From assembly GCA_947034885.2 (NCBI GenBank), contig OX344751.2, positions 744,001 through 808,000 on the forward strand: a stretch of 64,000 bases of DNA. The letters run 5' to 3'. The stretch comes from Thuidium tamariscinum (Eukaryota > Streptophyta > Bryopsida > Hypnales > Thuidiaceae). Each line of letters starts with the position of its first letter. The stretch's first letter is position 1. A program made the position numbers and the translations under genes. A model generated the notes under the pieces. The model saw only the letters and a list, made by a program, of their open reading frames with translations, made no database searches and was not told the DNA's origin. Positions 50,836 through 63,159 of this stretch are shown in pieces.

Positions 50836-50899
50836 ATTGGACAAGTTACTATTCATTTCTTGTCCAATTGGACAAGAAATGAATAGTAACTTGTCCAAT
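50836..50899. repeat. Perfect 64-bp palindrome, no spacer
   Basis: Thirty-two bases to each side of the centre (between 50867 and 50868) are exact reverse complements; the core is TTGTCCAATTGGACAA. Immediately to the right lies a second small palindromic motif, GGTCAACCTTGACC. The stretch lies in otherwise AT-rich intergenic DNA. Confidence 0.95.
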
Positions 50900-51073
50900 T
50901 GGTCAACCTTGACCAAAAGTATAAATTTTTTCTTTGATGAATTAAATTGACCCTATTTTTTATTTCACAGCATTTTTTACTACACCAAAAGTCTTTCCTC
51001 CAAGTTTTAAGACTTCTTATATTTGACATCTTTTTGGATGGAGTCATAGACAATATAGTGCTATGCCTCCAAG

Positions 51074-51840
51074 CACTATAAGAAACTTGCATTTTTGGTG
51101 TTGTTTCTAAAAAACGTATTATGTTTTTTGAAACATCACACATTAAACAACGAAGAGCAATAGAAGTGTGAATTTTATATGATGTTATCAAAAAGGTATG
51201 CAATTGAGTTGGAGAGTAAGTAGATGTCACTATAGATGAACATATTCTTAAAAATGTTTTGAAAAACAAGTTCATGTTTTTTATGACATTCCAAAAAACA
51301 TAGACTACCACATCACCAAAAGTTTTTAACAACATCAAGATGTACAATAGCCAAGCTTCCATATTTTAGTTGTCCTATATTTTTTTGTCTCCCTATAGAT
51401 AAAAAAAAATGGATATAAATATGACCTCTCTACCTTTTATTCTCATTAACTTTCAATGAAGTAAATCCTTCATTTCACCATCAAAAATTCTCTCAATGGT
51501 AGATGGTAAGTGTTTTTTTTTTAATTCTTGTTGAATTTAACAAAATAATTTTTAGAATAATTTTTAAAATAATTTTTCAAAATGAAAGATGTGGCACTAC
51601 TCAATCCAAAATGTTCACATTGCATCTGCATGGCATGAATTTGGAGACTCAAAACACAAGGTATTTGTCTTTTTTTCAAAAACATGCAAACACCACATGT
51701 TATAAGTGATTTCACCCAAATTTGAAAATGACCCCTACAATAGATTTTAGGTGACATTAGAGTTGACACACCTTCAAATCAAAAAATCATATTTTTCACG
51801 TTTTCCAAAACACCACATAAAACAAGGGTTTCTTCTAGTG
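51074..51840. mobile_element. CACTA-like non-autonomous element
   Basis: The left end reads CACTATAAGAAACTTGCATT. The right end, on the opposite strand, reads CACTAGAAGAAACCCTTGTT. Plant En/Spm elements typically begin CACTACAAGAAA. Inside are several short ACAT/GTTTTTTGAAA-type direct and inverted subterminal motifs and no transposase. Flanking trinucleotides are AAG and AAT, so the expected 3-bp target duplication is imperfect. Confidence 0.5.
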
Positions 51841-54605
51841 AATGACATCTCTACCATTTCTCTAACCAATTTTGTATCCAACAATATGGTATCTAGTTTC
51901 ACATGCATCCACGGAATTGAACTTTATATCTAGTAGATTGAACTTTTCATCAAATACTACAAAACTTCAAATCTAGCAAATTGAACTTGATATCTACTAA
52001 ATTAAACTTTGCATCAAACACTTCAATTTCACATCTAATTTTACATCCAACAATTCAAACTTTGTCTTTATTGCATTGTAGATGGAACTGAAGAATAGGT
52101 TTAAGAGGCACTAATTCACTACAACTCCCTTTGAACACTCCTACAAACAACTTCAAGAACTTACTTTCCTTGGACATTTTCTAATACAACAACAATCAAA
52201 TTGCTAGAATTGTTGAATTAAATGAAGCATCAAAATTAAAACCACTAAAACCACTTACACATACTTTATAGATGACGTATAGATTGGCGAGAAGCAAATA
52301 TGCATGGCATCTCACATAGGACTCCTAAAACAAAATTTGAAGAAAACATTTACAACATGCATATTGTTGCCAGAACTTGTACTACATTCTAATCTAGAGT
52401 TCTATATGCACCCCCACTTCTGCCAAACAAGAACAATAGTGAAAGTGATGCTTGCCCACTTTGTATTTTGACCTCTCACTCACCTCACTCCACCAAAACA
52501 AGACATCTAATTATGCTTTCATTATCCAACTTTGGATTACTCCTTACTTGATAATATGAATTTAAAGAAGTTAGAACATATCCAATAGTAAGAAGGAATT
52601 TCATAAAAGAAAAGAAAGGAATTTCAAACAAAAAATCAAACCAAATAAAGCTTCAAGATTTGTTTCTATGACAAAGTACTTAACACAATAGTAGCGATAT
52701 TAGATATCAAGATATATATGATAAACATTTTGAAATGGAATGCAATAAAAACTTGAGCAAGACATTGGTAAAATAAACCACCTTATTTGCATTCTGTTTG
52801 CAAGGATTTTCTATACTAATGCTAACATTGGCTTTTAGTGTGAAGATGTCCATCAATGTTAGTTAGAACATGTGTTCATAGGTCGAGATTCATATTAAAA
52901 AAAATTCTTGGATCTCTTGAACAACATATTTGCCAACCAAAGTCACTAGACAAACAAATTTTCAACCAAGTAGATCAACCATCTACAACAAATTTTGGAG
53001 GGATGGCCTAGACAGTCGATTGATTGAGCTAGACAGCTCATTGATTGCGTTAGATAGCCTATCCATCAATTGGACAAACAAATAGATTATCAATTAGGCA
53101 AATCAATTAAATAATATTTTAATTTTATTATTATCAATATTTTGTAAGCATTACAGTGGATCATATATATCAAAGGGAATAGCCTTGAAACAATCTTCTA
53201 TAGGCTTTAAAAAACATATAATGTCAAATCTTTTTCACACTTGCCTAATTCTATAAGAAAAAAATCTAGACTGTATAGAGGGCCATTTGATTTTAGGAAA
53301 ATGTGAAAATACAATGAAATATATTTTTTTAAATCAATATTTCTTGAATAATTTTTTTTTAAAATAATTTTTTCATAAAATAATTTTTTCATAAAATAAT
53401 TTTTTCATAAAATAATTTTTTCATAAAATAATTTTTTAATTGTTGTTTGATTTGATGAAGAATGTAAGCTATACAAACTAGTAAGATTTTCTACAGGCTA
53501 ATTTTATGCTAATTTTTTTTTCCATAGGTACAATTTGCCTTTCCATCCCTATACATTTCACTTGTGGTATAACAAAATGAAATATTGAAAGACAGCATTA
53601 ATGTATACATCTTTTTTCAAGAATTAGTTGAAAAGATTTAAGATTTGATAGTAGAAAAGATGACATTAAAGACTTCTATCTGATATAATAGGACTTCTAT
53701 GTCTATTCAAATGAAAGGACAAAGGATGTGATATGTAAGTGACCTTGGTATACTAATTATGGTGAACTATCCAAATTCAACATGACTATAACACATCTTT
53801 TCCCAAGGATTAGGGTGAAAAACACCCAAGGATATATAATATAATACTTGAGAAGGTAACATTAATAAATGTCACTCCAATTTATTTATTTACTTAGTAC
53901 TAATAATCAAAACAATGAAGATACTACGTACACATCTTTCATAAAATTAATAAATGAAACCAATTCAATTAGATTCTAATTTATATGAACTAATATCATA
54001 GATGGACATTTCAAACCTCTTTCTTACTAGCCAAGAACATGTGCAATGGAACCTCAACTTAACTAATATCTATTCCTATGATATAAGAGAAATATAACTT
54101 GCACCCCCTAATTAGAATCAACTAGGATGTCAACCAAATCTTCAAAAATGTATATGTTCAAATTAGTTTGAATGTTTGATAAAGTTTAGTATAGAGTCCA
54201 TCCCTTCGTATGGAAGAAAGCATTTCTCACATTGTCTCTTGATGTTGCATGAACACTGTTGTAGGATCTTGAAAAAATAGACTTTCCATTCATGCAAATA
54301 CTTATAAAAAGATAGGGATTATTATTTCTCTTTGAGAAATAAATCTACAAGGGAAATAGCCAATCAAAATAAATTGTACTTATTTTCCCTTTGGTTTGAG
54401 TGAATTTGGTATTTATTTAGTGTCATTCCATCCATTGTTATTTATACACAATTTTTGCCAATTTACTACTATCAAAAGACATTGTCTATTTTTCTTAAAA
54501 GAGATTATCCTTTTGGGAGTCAAAATAGACTACTACTATGTTTTAAGACCAAGAGCCACATTTTACCTCCAATAGGTATCACCTAATTTTGAAATTGAAG
54601 AAATC
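51841..54605. other. AT-rich intergenic DNA
   Basis: No gene is supported. It includes a 16-bp tandem repeat at 53361-53440 and a small patch of repeated GATTGA/TAGACAGC motifs around 53010-53060. Confidence 0.6.
53361..53440. repeat. 16-bp tandem repeat, about five units
   Basis: The unit AAAATAATTTTTTCAT is repeated four times exactly from 53361, followed by a fifth unit with changed last bases. It is an AT-rich microsatellite-like array with no assigned role. Confidence 0.9.
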
Positions 54606-55028
54606 AGGTAGAACCACCTATTCCCGATCAAGGAACCATATCCAACCTATAGGATGTGGCTATTTCCAACCAAGGCTAGAAGAGATTTACAATCAAAGCT
54701 TGGAATGTATTTTTCCCCCATTTTCAAGGTTGGGACTAATAAGGTCATGACACAAGTTCCAAAGTGTCATAAAGTGTGTGAGAAGTACCGATTGGGAAAG
54801 TAGTCTTGGCTATGATCCAAATTAGAAGACTCTAGACATTGGCTATGGGTTCACAACACTTTTTGGCTTCTAAAAATCATAGTAATTTCAGTTTTGGAAA
54901 TAAAATTATGAAAAATTTGCAATCCCCATCTTTCTTATCTTGCTACATGGGAAATATTTGCATAGCCTCACATTCCTCATGATCTGCTCTAGAATTGCTT
55001 AAGTGATCGGGTATAGGTGGTTCTACCT
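54606..55028. repeat. TIR element, 423 bp
   Basis: Terminal inverted repeats 54606-54630 and 55004-55028 match at 24 of 25 positions (left end AGGTAGAACCACCTATTCCC). The interior is non-coding and matches, inverted, the remnant at 25790-26120. This identifies a small non-autonomous DNA element with at least two copies in the window. It ends about 390 bp upstream of the WD40 gene start. Confidence 0.8.
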
Positions 55029-55416
55029 TATCTGGCCATTTCTCCAAAACAAAATGAAAAGAAAAATAATACTCCGTAAAAGAAAACACTGATCCCTTCC
55101 GTCCCTCCCTCCCTCCCGTCCTGACACGATTTGGCGTCCAGATGGTTTGTCGTCACCGTCGTCGTCGTCGTCTCCTTCGAAATCGTCCCCTTCCAAAATG
55201 ATTTCTGTCTGTAGCGAGAATTGCACTTTTCGCAACATTTCCACTTGCCCATCATTTGCTTGCGCATTACAGAGCTCTCAGCCCTCGCCAACATTACTTT
55301 TCGACGGCGCTTGATTGTCTCTAGGTCGCGTTTGCTCAACAACCTTTTTTTGGGTGCAATTTCTTCCAATTGCGCTCTCGGTGGAGGTCCTTCGGGAGGG
55401 GCTTTGGTGAGGGAGC

Positions 55417-58400
55417 ATGGCTCTCGGTACGTCTCGTCTCTTGGCTTTGAGTTCGAGGTTTTGTGATTTGAATTCTGGCTCTGGAATGCTTGAATGAATA
55501 ATCGGACTTGATGTTGCACTCATTGGATAGAGGCTCGTAGTTGTGGGTGTATGATTTCAGTATTTTGGATTGTTGAAGGGTGCGAGACGAGTTAGGCAGA
55601 GAAAAGTGATTTGATGCTTCTCTCTGTTATGGCGTGTTTGGGAAGCCAGTGGCAAACACGGATTGAACACGGATTGATCGTCGAAATGACTTATCATATG
55701 ATCATTACTTTGAAAGAGTAGTGTCGTCATGTTATGAAGAGGCGTGGACGAAGGCTAGATAATTCGGAGAGCGTGCTATTTCAATCCGCATGTTCGCCTG
55801 GGTGTTTCGGGAATTAGGGTTTGGTGTCAGATGTTCGGCGCCAGTCGCGTAGGGATAGGTCTTTATGTTGCGGTATTTCGATGGTGCTCATGATAATGAT
55901 GACCTGATCGCCTGTGGTCGTGAAAGATTAAGGTGGAGTGGAAATCGTACTCTTCATAGAAATTTGCATTCTGTTTGATTGCAATTGTACTAGTTGGCAT
56001 TGTTTTTCTGTGTTTCAGTACGAATGCTTCTTATTGTTGCACTCAAACTTGTCGAGGGGAATAAGGTAGTGTTAAGTCAGAGGGCATTGAGCTCAGTAGA
56101 TTGATCCATTGGGCAATCGCAATTGTTAGCATTATTATTTGTTGCAAGAGGATGCGTGCTACATCAAACGTTAGTTTTCTAGCAATGCTCTAGGTCTTTT
56201 TGAGTACTTCTCTCTGAGTACTCTGAGCGCTCTCTGAGCACTTCGCCAATTAGTCAGAAATTCATGGGATACAGATTTGAAAAAGAAGTAAGAAAGCAAT
56301 TGTGCGCTCATTTAACCTCGGGATAAGTTCGATGTTAAGTAGAGCGAGCCCTGATTTTTTTGTGCTTCCTCTCAACTATTTCGTTTTGACACTCTTCATC
56401 AGAGCTACCAGGCTTCTACTTTGATCCTGAGTTAAACCGATACTTCCCATTATCTCGTAAACGAGGCAGAGGCGGTGCAGTTCAATCGTGCAATGGAGCA
56501 GCAAGCTCTTCGAAGCAGGTACGCACTTTGTCTTAGAGCTAAAGTAGGAACTTTGCCAATCCTTAAACTTGAGCCCTCATTTATCTTACTGTTCTCACCT
56601 CTTTACGAATCAGGTTTTGGTATCTGGTCTATGGAATTTCACCCGAACCGTAAGTCTACTCTACCAGTAAATTTGGAGTTCCTAGTATGTCTCAGGCAAT
56701 CTCCTCATTTGAAAGCTAAGCGATGGATAGCAATCAATCATAGCTCATGCCTACGTCTTGTTTGCGGAGAGCCATGTTTGTAAAACAGTCGTACCCGTAT
56801 ATGTGTACAGGAAAACAGTAAACAAGGGTCTGGTGATGTGCAAGAAGATGGATTAGATCTCAATCGGAATCCTGGCGTGCTACAGTTGCTGCAAGCAAGG
56901 GAGCATAATAGTGGCTACAACAGGATCTCGTCCAGTGAAAGGGATTTTCGGCGTCAATTCTTGGAGAGCCAAGCTGCTCATCCTCAGGTGGATGTTCTGT
57001 TTCACTGACATCGTTTTCAATATATGTCTGCCAGCTTGGTTTCTCCCGCTAACCTGTTGCTGTGTATCGAAATGCTGATTTTATCACAGGTTTGGGGCTA
57101 CGACGGGACGGACAAGCGGGCAGATGGCGCACTGCAACAGCTGCGTGTGACTTGTCAAACAGTGGAGGGTGAGAGGGAAGCTGATATTTTAGTTCTTGGA
57201 GGAAGCAACGGTTGTTTTGAGTAAGCCTTATCCCTGATGCTTCTAGTCTTACCTGGAGCTACTTATCTTCCAAGATTGGGACTTCAGTGGGAGAGATCTA
57301 CGTCACTTGCCACGTGTCAGCGTGATATACTGTGTGTAGTTCCTCATGTGTTATGTCAAAAATAATTTATGACAATTTCAAATTGCAACAACTGAGAAGG
57401 TTCTTTTTGTTTTGATGTTTAGGTTATTTGGAACTACACTTTCGAACGGAATACAAGCACTACCAGCAGACATTAAACGTCCTAGGCGATATGTACCAGC
57501 AGATGCCAAAGTTCAAGTGACTAAGGGTGAGAGGGAGCCGCCAGGGTTGTGGAATATTTTAAGTTCACAGTTTTCTTCTCGCATCACAGCAATAAAGAGG
57601 CTTGGGGAAGGATCACCTGACGACAATGCCTATCGTCAGCGGAGTGCCATGTACACCCTTTCTCTGCTCTGTTGAAAGTTCATAACAGTCAGCATTCTTC
57701 TTCTCATGGGTTTGGTGGGTCAGGCACTCTTTGTGTGATTGTAAATTCGATGAAAATACAACTTGAGGACTCGTTACCTAGAGGGCTTTTAATTGGCAAG
57801 GACCTTTAGTTGTCTGAAGGCCTTTCATGGCGTTGGCTGGTTGTCCGGGTATGCAGACTCACGACGCTAGGTGCTGGAGAAGCAAGTGGATCTCTGTACG
57901 TCCTTGACTTAAAACAAGGGCCTGAAATTCAGGATTGGGATCGAAATTATCCCTTGCCGTTTCAAATTCAATTAAGAGTAAAGACCCGTGACAGCATTTG
58001 GACAGCTGAAGCCAGTCCCAATGGAATTGCGGCAAGCTTGGGTACTGATCCTCTTTCGACTCTTGATGTCTTTTGTATTGCATGTCTGTTCAGGGACATG
58101 CATTCTACTGTCCATGTTAGAGCTCCCTGTTTCTTAAGAACGCCTCCAGAGAATGATTACAGACTGGAGCATCTAATTAACAGGGGAGGAGGTATGTTTT
58201 TAACTTAGTGGTGAGGACTTTGTAGGTATGGACGGAGGTGCTGGTCTAGTAGCATTGGAGAGAAGTGATGTGACCTGGCTGTGTCGAAGCAGCAGTGCTG
58301 TTTTGTCTCAGCAATTTGACAAAGAGGCAAGTGACTTTTGATCAGTATGCCTGTTTTTCCTGCTGTGAATGTAGGGTTCATCTTTAGAAATACACGAAAT

Positions 58401-60407
58401 GCTATTGCGTCAGGTTGTTGAAGCGAAGCAATTGTTTTATTTGGTTTTGTCTTTCCCAGGGTAATATTCTCTTCTGTGGATTTCGAAATGGCGCAATATC
58501 AACAATTGATCTACGAAAGCCAGCCCCTAAAGAATCTAATGTGCATCATGAAGCAGCTGCCATCAAGTCCAGGTCCGAAGGAGCTTTTACTCCTGCTATG
58601 AAAAACCAACAGCGAACATTGCACTCCGGCAGCATGCATGGAACTGTGTGTTTCCTTAAACCTTGACTTCGCTTCTGTGTTCTCTGATTTTGATTCTGCG
58701 TAGAAGCTGAGCCTTACTGAGAAGGCATCATCTGCTGAATGATAAAACTTAGGATATTCTGGTGGCAGGGTAAGCAGAGCAGCAAACGTAAGGTGGATGA
58801 TTACTTTTGCAGTCACTCAAAAATCATGCGCATGGGTTCAGCAATCTGTAGGTGAGCCATGGACAGTAAGCTGCTATACTTACTGTTGCCACTAGTCTTC
58901 TAATTGGGTACCATTGAAAGAAATATGGTGTTGTCGAAGAGGATTGATTCTCAGTATTAGATTAGAAACGACATTGATCATACATCGCAACACGTCTTTT
59001 CATGTGTGCTCAATGCACCTGTAGATCATTCACGGTTTGTGTCCAGTTGGGTGCACGAAATTCAGTCCTAATTAAACAGCCCTTCAGTTATTTAAAATTT
59101 ACTTCTTTATTTACAATCAAGGTTGAATATGCACCATGGTGAGACTTCACTGGTACTGTAGCTGACGAAACTTGAGCTGTAAATCGATTATATGTCAGTT
59201 GGTGAATGATCCAAGATCAATTTAGGCATGACTAAACACGGGGATTGTGTTCTTTCATGTGCTGTGCCTCCTTGTTGTATGCTTCAACTTGTATAACTTA
59301 TAAACTCGGCTGTTATTTCTCTAGATTGATGCCGAATGTTTTTGTGGTGTTTTGCAGTTTGTTGCTTTTGCGGAATGATGAGAACTACCTATTGGCAAGT
59401 GCAATGAACGGAGTTGTAAGTCTGACTCTCGTTCTCGTAACTATCTGAACTTCCTGAACTACCTAGTAGCGATTTTTCATGTGCGTTATTCAGTATGAAT
59501 ACGCATAGAAATCTGTATCCTCAAGAAATTGAAAATTGTATAACAGATATAGCGCAGAATGGAATCAAATCTGATGATTTCTCAAATGGTTGATGAAATG
59601 ATCCTATGTAACCCTTGACAGATTCAGCAATGGGACCGGCGTATGGTGGAGAATGGAGCTGTAAGAACATATGAAGGCCATAACAATACGCACACTACGT
59701 TGCAGCTTGGGGTCGATCCAACCGAGACTTTTCTTGTATCAGGTAACAGAATGAGGCTTGTATCTCTATGCTTACCCAGAACATTGATGAAGTACTGATT
59801 TAAGTTAGTGGCTACAAATAGCGGTTCGTTTCAATTTGGTCTAAGTTGTAATCGTCTTGGGAACACTAGCAACTGTAACACTTCTCATACGGTCAGTAAT
59901 TGAGTGCGTGGGCAATATATAGGTGGAGAAGATTGTGTACTTCGTATTTGGAGCTTGGCGTCTGGGCGCCTACTGCATGCGGAAAAAAATCTTAGGTCGC
60001 CTGCTGCTTGTATATGTTGGCCAGCTTCTATGAGTAAGTAATGTACACCTTGGTTCTCGTTTCTGAACAGTGATCTGATTTTCAGTCTTGACAACCGTGA
60101 TGCTCAGTATTAGATCTTCTGGTTTAGTAATACATTGCAAAATGAGTGTTTTTAACTGGAAGAAAAAGTTTTTCGACGAACTTCATTATGGTATATATAT
60201 GGACGTCTGAGTTCATGGATTTTATGTTAGTGGATTATCGCAAGATGTTCTATTAATCATATCACATTTCATTTTTTGTGTCCAGGGTTGCAAAATCAGG
60301 GTGGTTATGGGGAAGAGACTCCTTTTGAGAGCAACTTCAGTTGGGGTTTTTGGTTTGGCTCTTCTCCTGGCCTACATTATATGCACGGTGCAGGATCGCA
60401 TGTGTAA
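55417..60407 (+). CDS. DCAF4-like WD40 protein
   Basis: A probable substrate receptor of CUL4-DDB1 ubiquitin ligases. Thirteen exons: 55417-55426, 56403-56518, 56811-56987, 57090-57220, 57423-57650, 57857-58041, 58226-58326, 58460-58645, 58814-58848, 59358-59415, 59622-59742, 59923-60033, 60286-60407. They total 1581 nt and encode 526 residues. The N-terminus (ELPGFYFDPELNRYFPL, 4-20) matches the signature start of animal DCAF4/WDR21. WD40 strands follow: SLYVLDL, NILFCGFRNGAISTIDLR, NDENYLLASAMNGVIQQWDRR (WDxR DDB1-binding motif at 413-416) and GGEDCVLRIWSLASGRLL. Exon 1 is ten nucleotides long. Intron 7 uses a GC donor (GAG|GCAAGT). The exon 5/6 junction is my least certain one; a shifted donor and acceptor pair would also keep frame. 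A 36-nt in-frame candidate exon (56614-56649) may be included in some transcripts. Confidence 0.85.
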
Positions 60408-61750
60408 ATTCTGGAGGTTAAGATCCGATGTTACTAGGATATTGAGTACAATTCTTTAGTGAGATTTCTTCGCACTTGCAACGACATAGCTTCTGGATGT
60501 GATTCAGGAGCTTTGTGAAATGTAAGACTATTCTTTAGTGAGATTTCTTCGCACTTGCAACGACATAGCTTCTGGATGTGATTCAGGAGCTTTGTGAAAT
60601 GTAAGACTATTCTTTAGTGCACTTAGTCATCGTATGATAATTGCTGGATGGCATGGAATTCCGTCCTGTGCGAGGCAAATATACGTGTATAGACATTTTC
60701 CTGTTTGCTTAGGAAATTGATGAGCTCTGATATTCTGCACAAGCACAATTGAACAATATGTTGCCATATTACTATGAATTTTCAGGGAACTGAAGTGGAT
60801 CATCTGACTAATTTGGAGTGCGACTAGCCTGATGCAAGTAGGTGAATTATGTTCAGGAGATGTCTTTCACGATTTGATAGTCAACGAGCCTCGCAGTAAG
60901 TTTCTTATTTCACAGGAAGTTTCAGTTATGGTGTCTGAGAAGAAAAAACCTCAATGGCTTAGGTTGCTGCAGTCGCAGTATGCATCGTATAAACTGATTT
61001 TAAAGGAAGTGCTGCAACATTACAAGCGCCAGAAGTTCTAACCTTCAGGACATTATTCATGTCAAGTTTATGTTTGCAAAGTTTCACCGGGAGTCCTGGT
61101 GTCATAAATACAAGACTGGCTGATGAGATAGAGGGGTGGAGGTATATGGCGGCTTATCAAAAGTCTACGAACTTTGGCCAGGGAGCAAGTTGTTTGTGTT
61201 TGGACGGTGGGGGACAGGTCTGGTGCATTTGCATAATTAGTCAACTTTTTCTAAGTTGGAGGCCAGATTTGTAGTTCTAGTTAGTTCACTCTGATGGGCT
61301 GCTGAAAATGACCAGCGTGTCTGTATGTGCCAATGGACTTCCGATGACACCTTCGAACTCTTGCAAATTCTGTAACTTACTATTTATGTTCTGAATGATC
61401 TTTGCATGTTGGGGAGTACTTGTCCAGTTCCGTGCTTTATTTTCTGTATTTTTCGTTCTTTGCCCTGCTTCTGAGATCTCTGGTGATCTTGTGAAGTCAA
61501 TTGAACCTTAACTCATTAAGGAACAAGTCAATGACTCTGGCTGAAAATGATAGGTTTTCATTAGTAGTCACTTCAGCTATTGATGAAAACATGTCATTTT
61601 CAATCAGATATTCATTTGGAGTCATGGACTTGTCCTTAACCCTCATCCCCGCAGGGGATAAAAAGTGTCCTCACAACCTGGAAGTCTGATTCAAATTGCT
61701 TTAACTTTTGCATTCAATGTCTGAATTCAATAAAAAAAAAATTGTTGGAA
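60408..61750. other. DCAF4 3' flank, no supported gene
   Basis: It contains the 79-bp tandem duplication and two plus-strand frames (60832-61041 and 61059-61274) without recognised motif, splice-site support or family similarity that I can see. Parts may be 3' UTR. A small perfect hairpin ATCCCC-GCA-GGGGAT sits near 61645-61660. Confidence 0.5.
60451..60618. repeat. Exact 79-bp tandem duplication
   Basis: 60451-60529 and 60530-60608 are identical as read, followed by the first ten bases of a third unit. The unit starts ATTCTTTAGTGAGATTTCTT. It lies within about 45 bp of the DCAF4 stop codon, presumably in the 3' UTR. Confidence 0.95.
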
Positions 61751-61751
61751 A

Positions 61752-62170
61752 AGTTGTGCATACTAGTCTAGTTTGTGTGGTAAAATTTTCAAATCAATCC
61801 AAGATATATAGATGATTTGGGAGCCAATCAAAGTTCATGGGTTCAATTTGAGTTCACCATTGTAGTCGATGGCTGCAACTTTGAAGGCTTGTATCTCCTT
61901 CATACAATGTTTGTTTTCAATCAAATTTGTTGGGTTACATTTCTCTACAAGTCTAGTTATTGTGGTCAAATTTTCAAGGCAATCCAAGTTGTTTTGAATG
62001 CATGGAAACAATTCAAAGTTCAAAAACCTAACATTTGTGGATTACAGTGAACTTCGGCGGCTTGTTCCTTCCTCATATAGTGTTAGTTTTTAATTTTAAA
62101 AATTTTAAAAGTTGTGCATTCTAATCTAGTTTGTGTGGCTCAAATTTCATATCAATCTAAGAAGTTATGA
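61752..62170. repeat. Degenerate ~185-bp tandem repeat
   Basis: Three spaced units share a core resembling CTAGTCTAGTTTGTGTGG followed by AAATTTTCAAATCAATCCAAG (near 61760, 61945 and 62115), with similar TTCAATTTGA/CCTTCCTCATA-type sequence between. They are diverged and non-coding. Confidence 0.5.
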
Positions 62171-63159
62171 GTGACTAAGAAGCATTTTAGTAGAAGGAGG
62201 TTCAGTTGTAGATGTGTTTTTTGCACACTTTTTTGTTATTTTTTTGACATTTCAAGGTCATTTTGCAAACACAATGAATCAATTCAATGAATTTTTTTTT
62301 TACCAATGTGTTCATATATTGCAGCATTTTCTAGTTCAAAGTTTTTAAATTTGAGTAGGTTTGGAAATCAAATTTGACCTCCAAATGTGTTTTCAGAAAA
62401 TTTTCAGCATCTTTTTTCAACACTAAAACATTATAATCTCTCAATCTACAGTGTCAAATGACTTAAAATTTTAACCACGTCATCTAAAACATGCACACTA
62501 CAAGATTGTACGGTTAAGATCTTTATAGCTTACTCACATATAGAATTCTGCAGCTTATAAAGTAAGCACTTTTTTAGCAGAGTTGGACTTCCGGCAATGA
62601 GAGGTTAATGGGTTAAGACTAGTCTCCTTGCTTTTCATTTGAAGTTAATTGAATGTTAAGACTAGTCAATTCCCTCTTTTCATTTGATGTTAAGACTAGG
62701 TAGCTAGTCTCCTTGTTTTTCATTTGAAGTTAATTGAATGCTAGGATCAATGTCTGGGGAATTTTTGAAGCTCATTTCCTACTTCCATAAAAATGAACCA
62801 TTTAAAAAAAAATCGATGGTTACATCCTCTCGATCACAAAAATTATTGGTTCATTTCTTGAGATATCTATTTCTTGTTGGCCTATTTCTTCTAAATTGAA
62901 ATTAGCATTGGCTAAGTAGCTTGATTCTTGTAATGCAAATGTAAGAATAAGAATAAGAAAAAAATTAAATTTTAGATTTTAAGTTCTAGGGAGTAGGTAA
63001 TATGGCATTAGTAGTAGGAATTGAATTTGGTATAGCCCTTTACCATCAAAAGGTCAAAGTGACCCTTCCAACCTCTAATTCATTCAAGATGGAGTCAAGA
63101 ATAAAAAACTTGTCTCTAAGAGTTATGCACACTCAAAGAATGATGGAAAATACCATGAA
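62171..63159. other. AT-rich intergenic DNA
   Basis: A local duplication at about 62613-62760 repeats a TTAAGACTAG...CTCCTTG...TTTTCATTTGAAGTTAATTG pattern. The AACATGCACACTACAAGATTGTACGGTTAA stretch near 62490 resembles a piece of the palindrome arm near 7640. No gene is seen. Confidence 0.5.

Larger units (their letters stand above)
49461..51073. other. AT-rich repeat-bearing intergenic DNA
   Basis: This holds the second copy of the dispersed repeat from the palindrome arm (49785-50620) and the perfect 64-bp palindrome at 50836-50899. A frame at 50152-50349 is the decayed counterpart of one in the palindrome arms and is considered non-coding. Confidence 0.6.

Noticed and set aside
55028..55519. 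163-residue minus-strand frame with KRR-rich stretch
   Set aside because: It overlaps the first exon and upstream region of the DCAF4-like gene on the other strand, ends in low-complexity Ser/Thr and Phe runs, and has no family match I recognise. A divergent small gene cannot be fully excluded.
60832..61274. Two small plus-strand frames after the DCAF4-like gene
   Set aside because: No recognisable domain, no consistent splice sites connecting them, and ordinary length for random frames in this composition.
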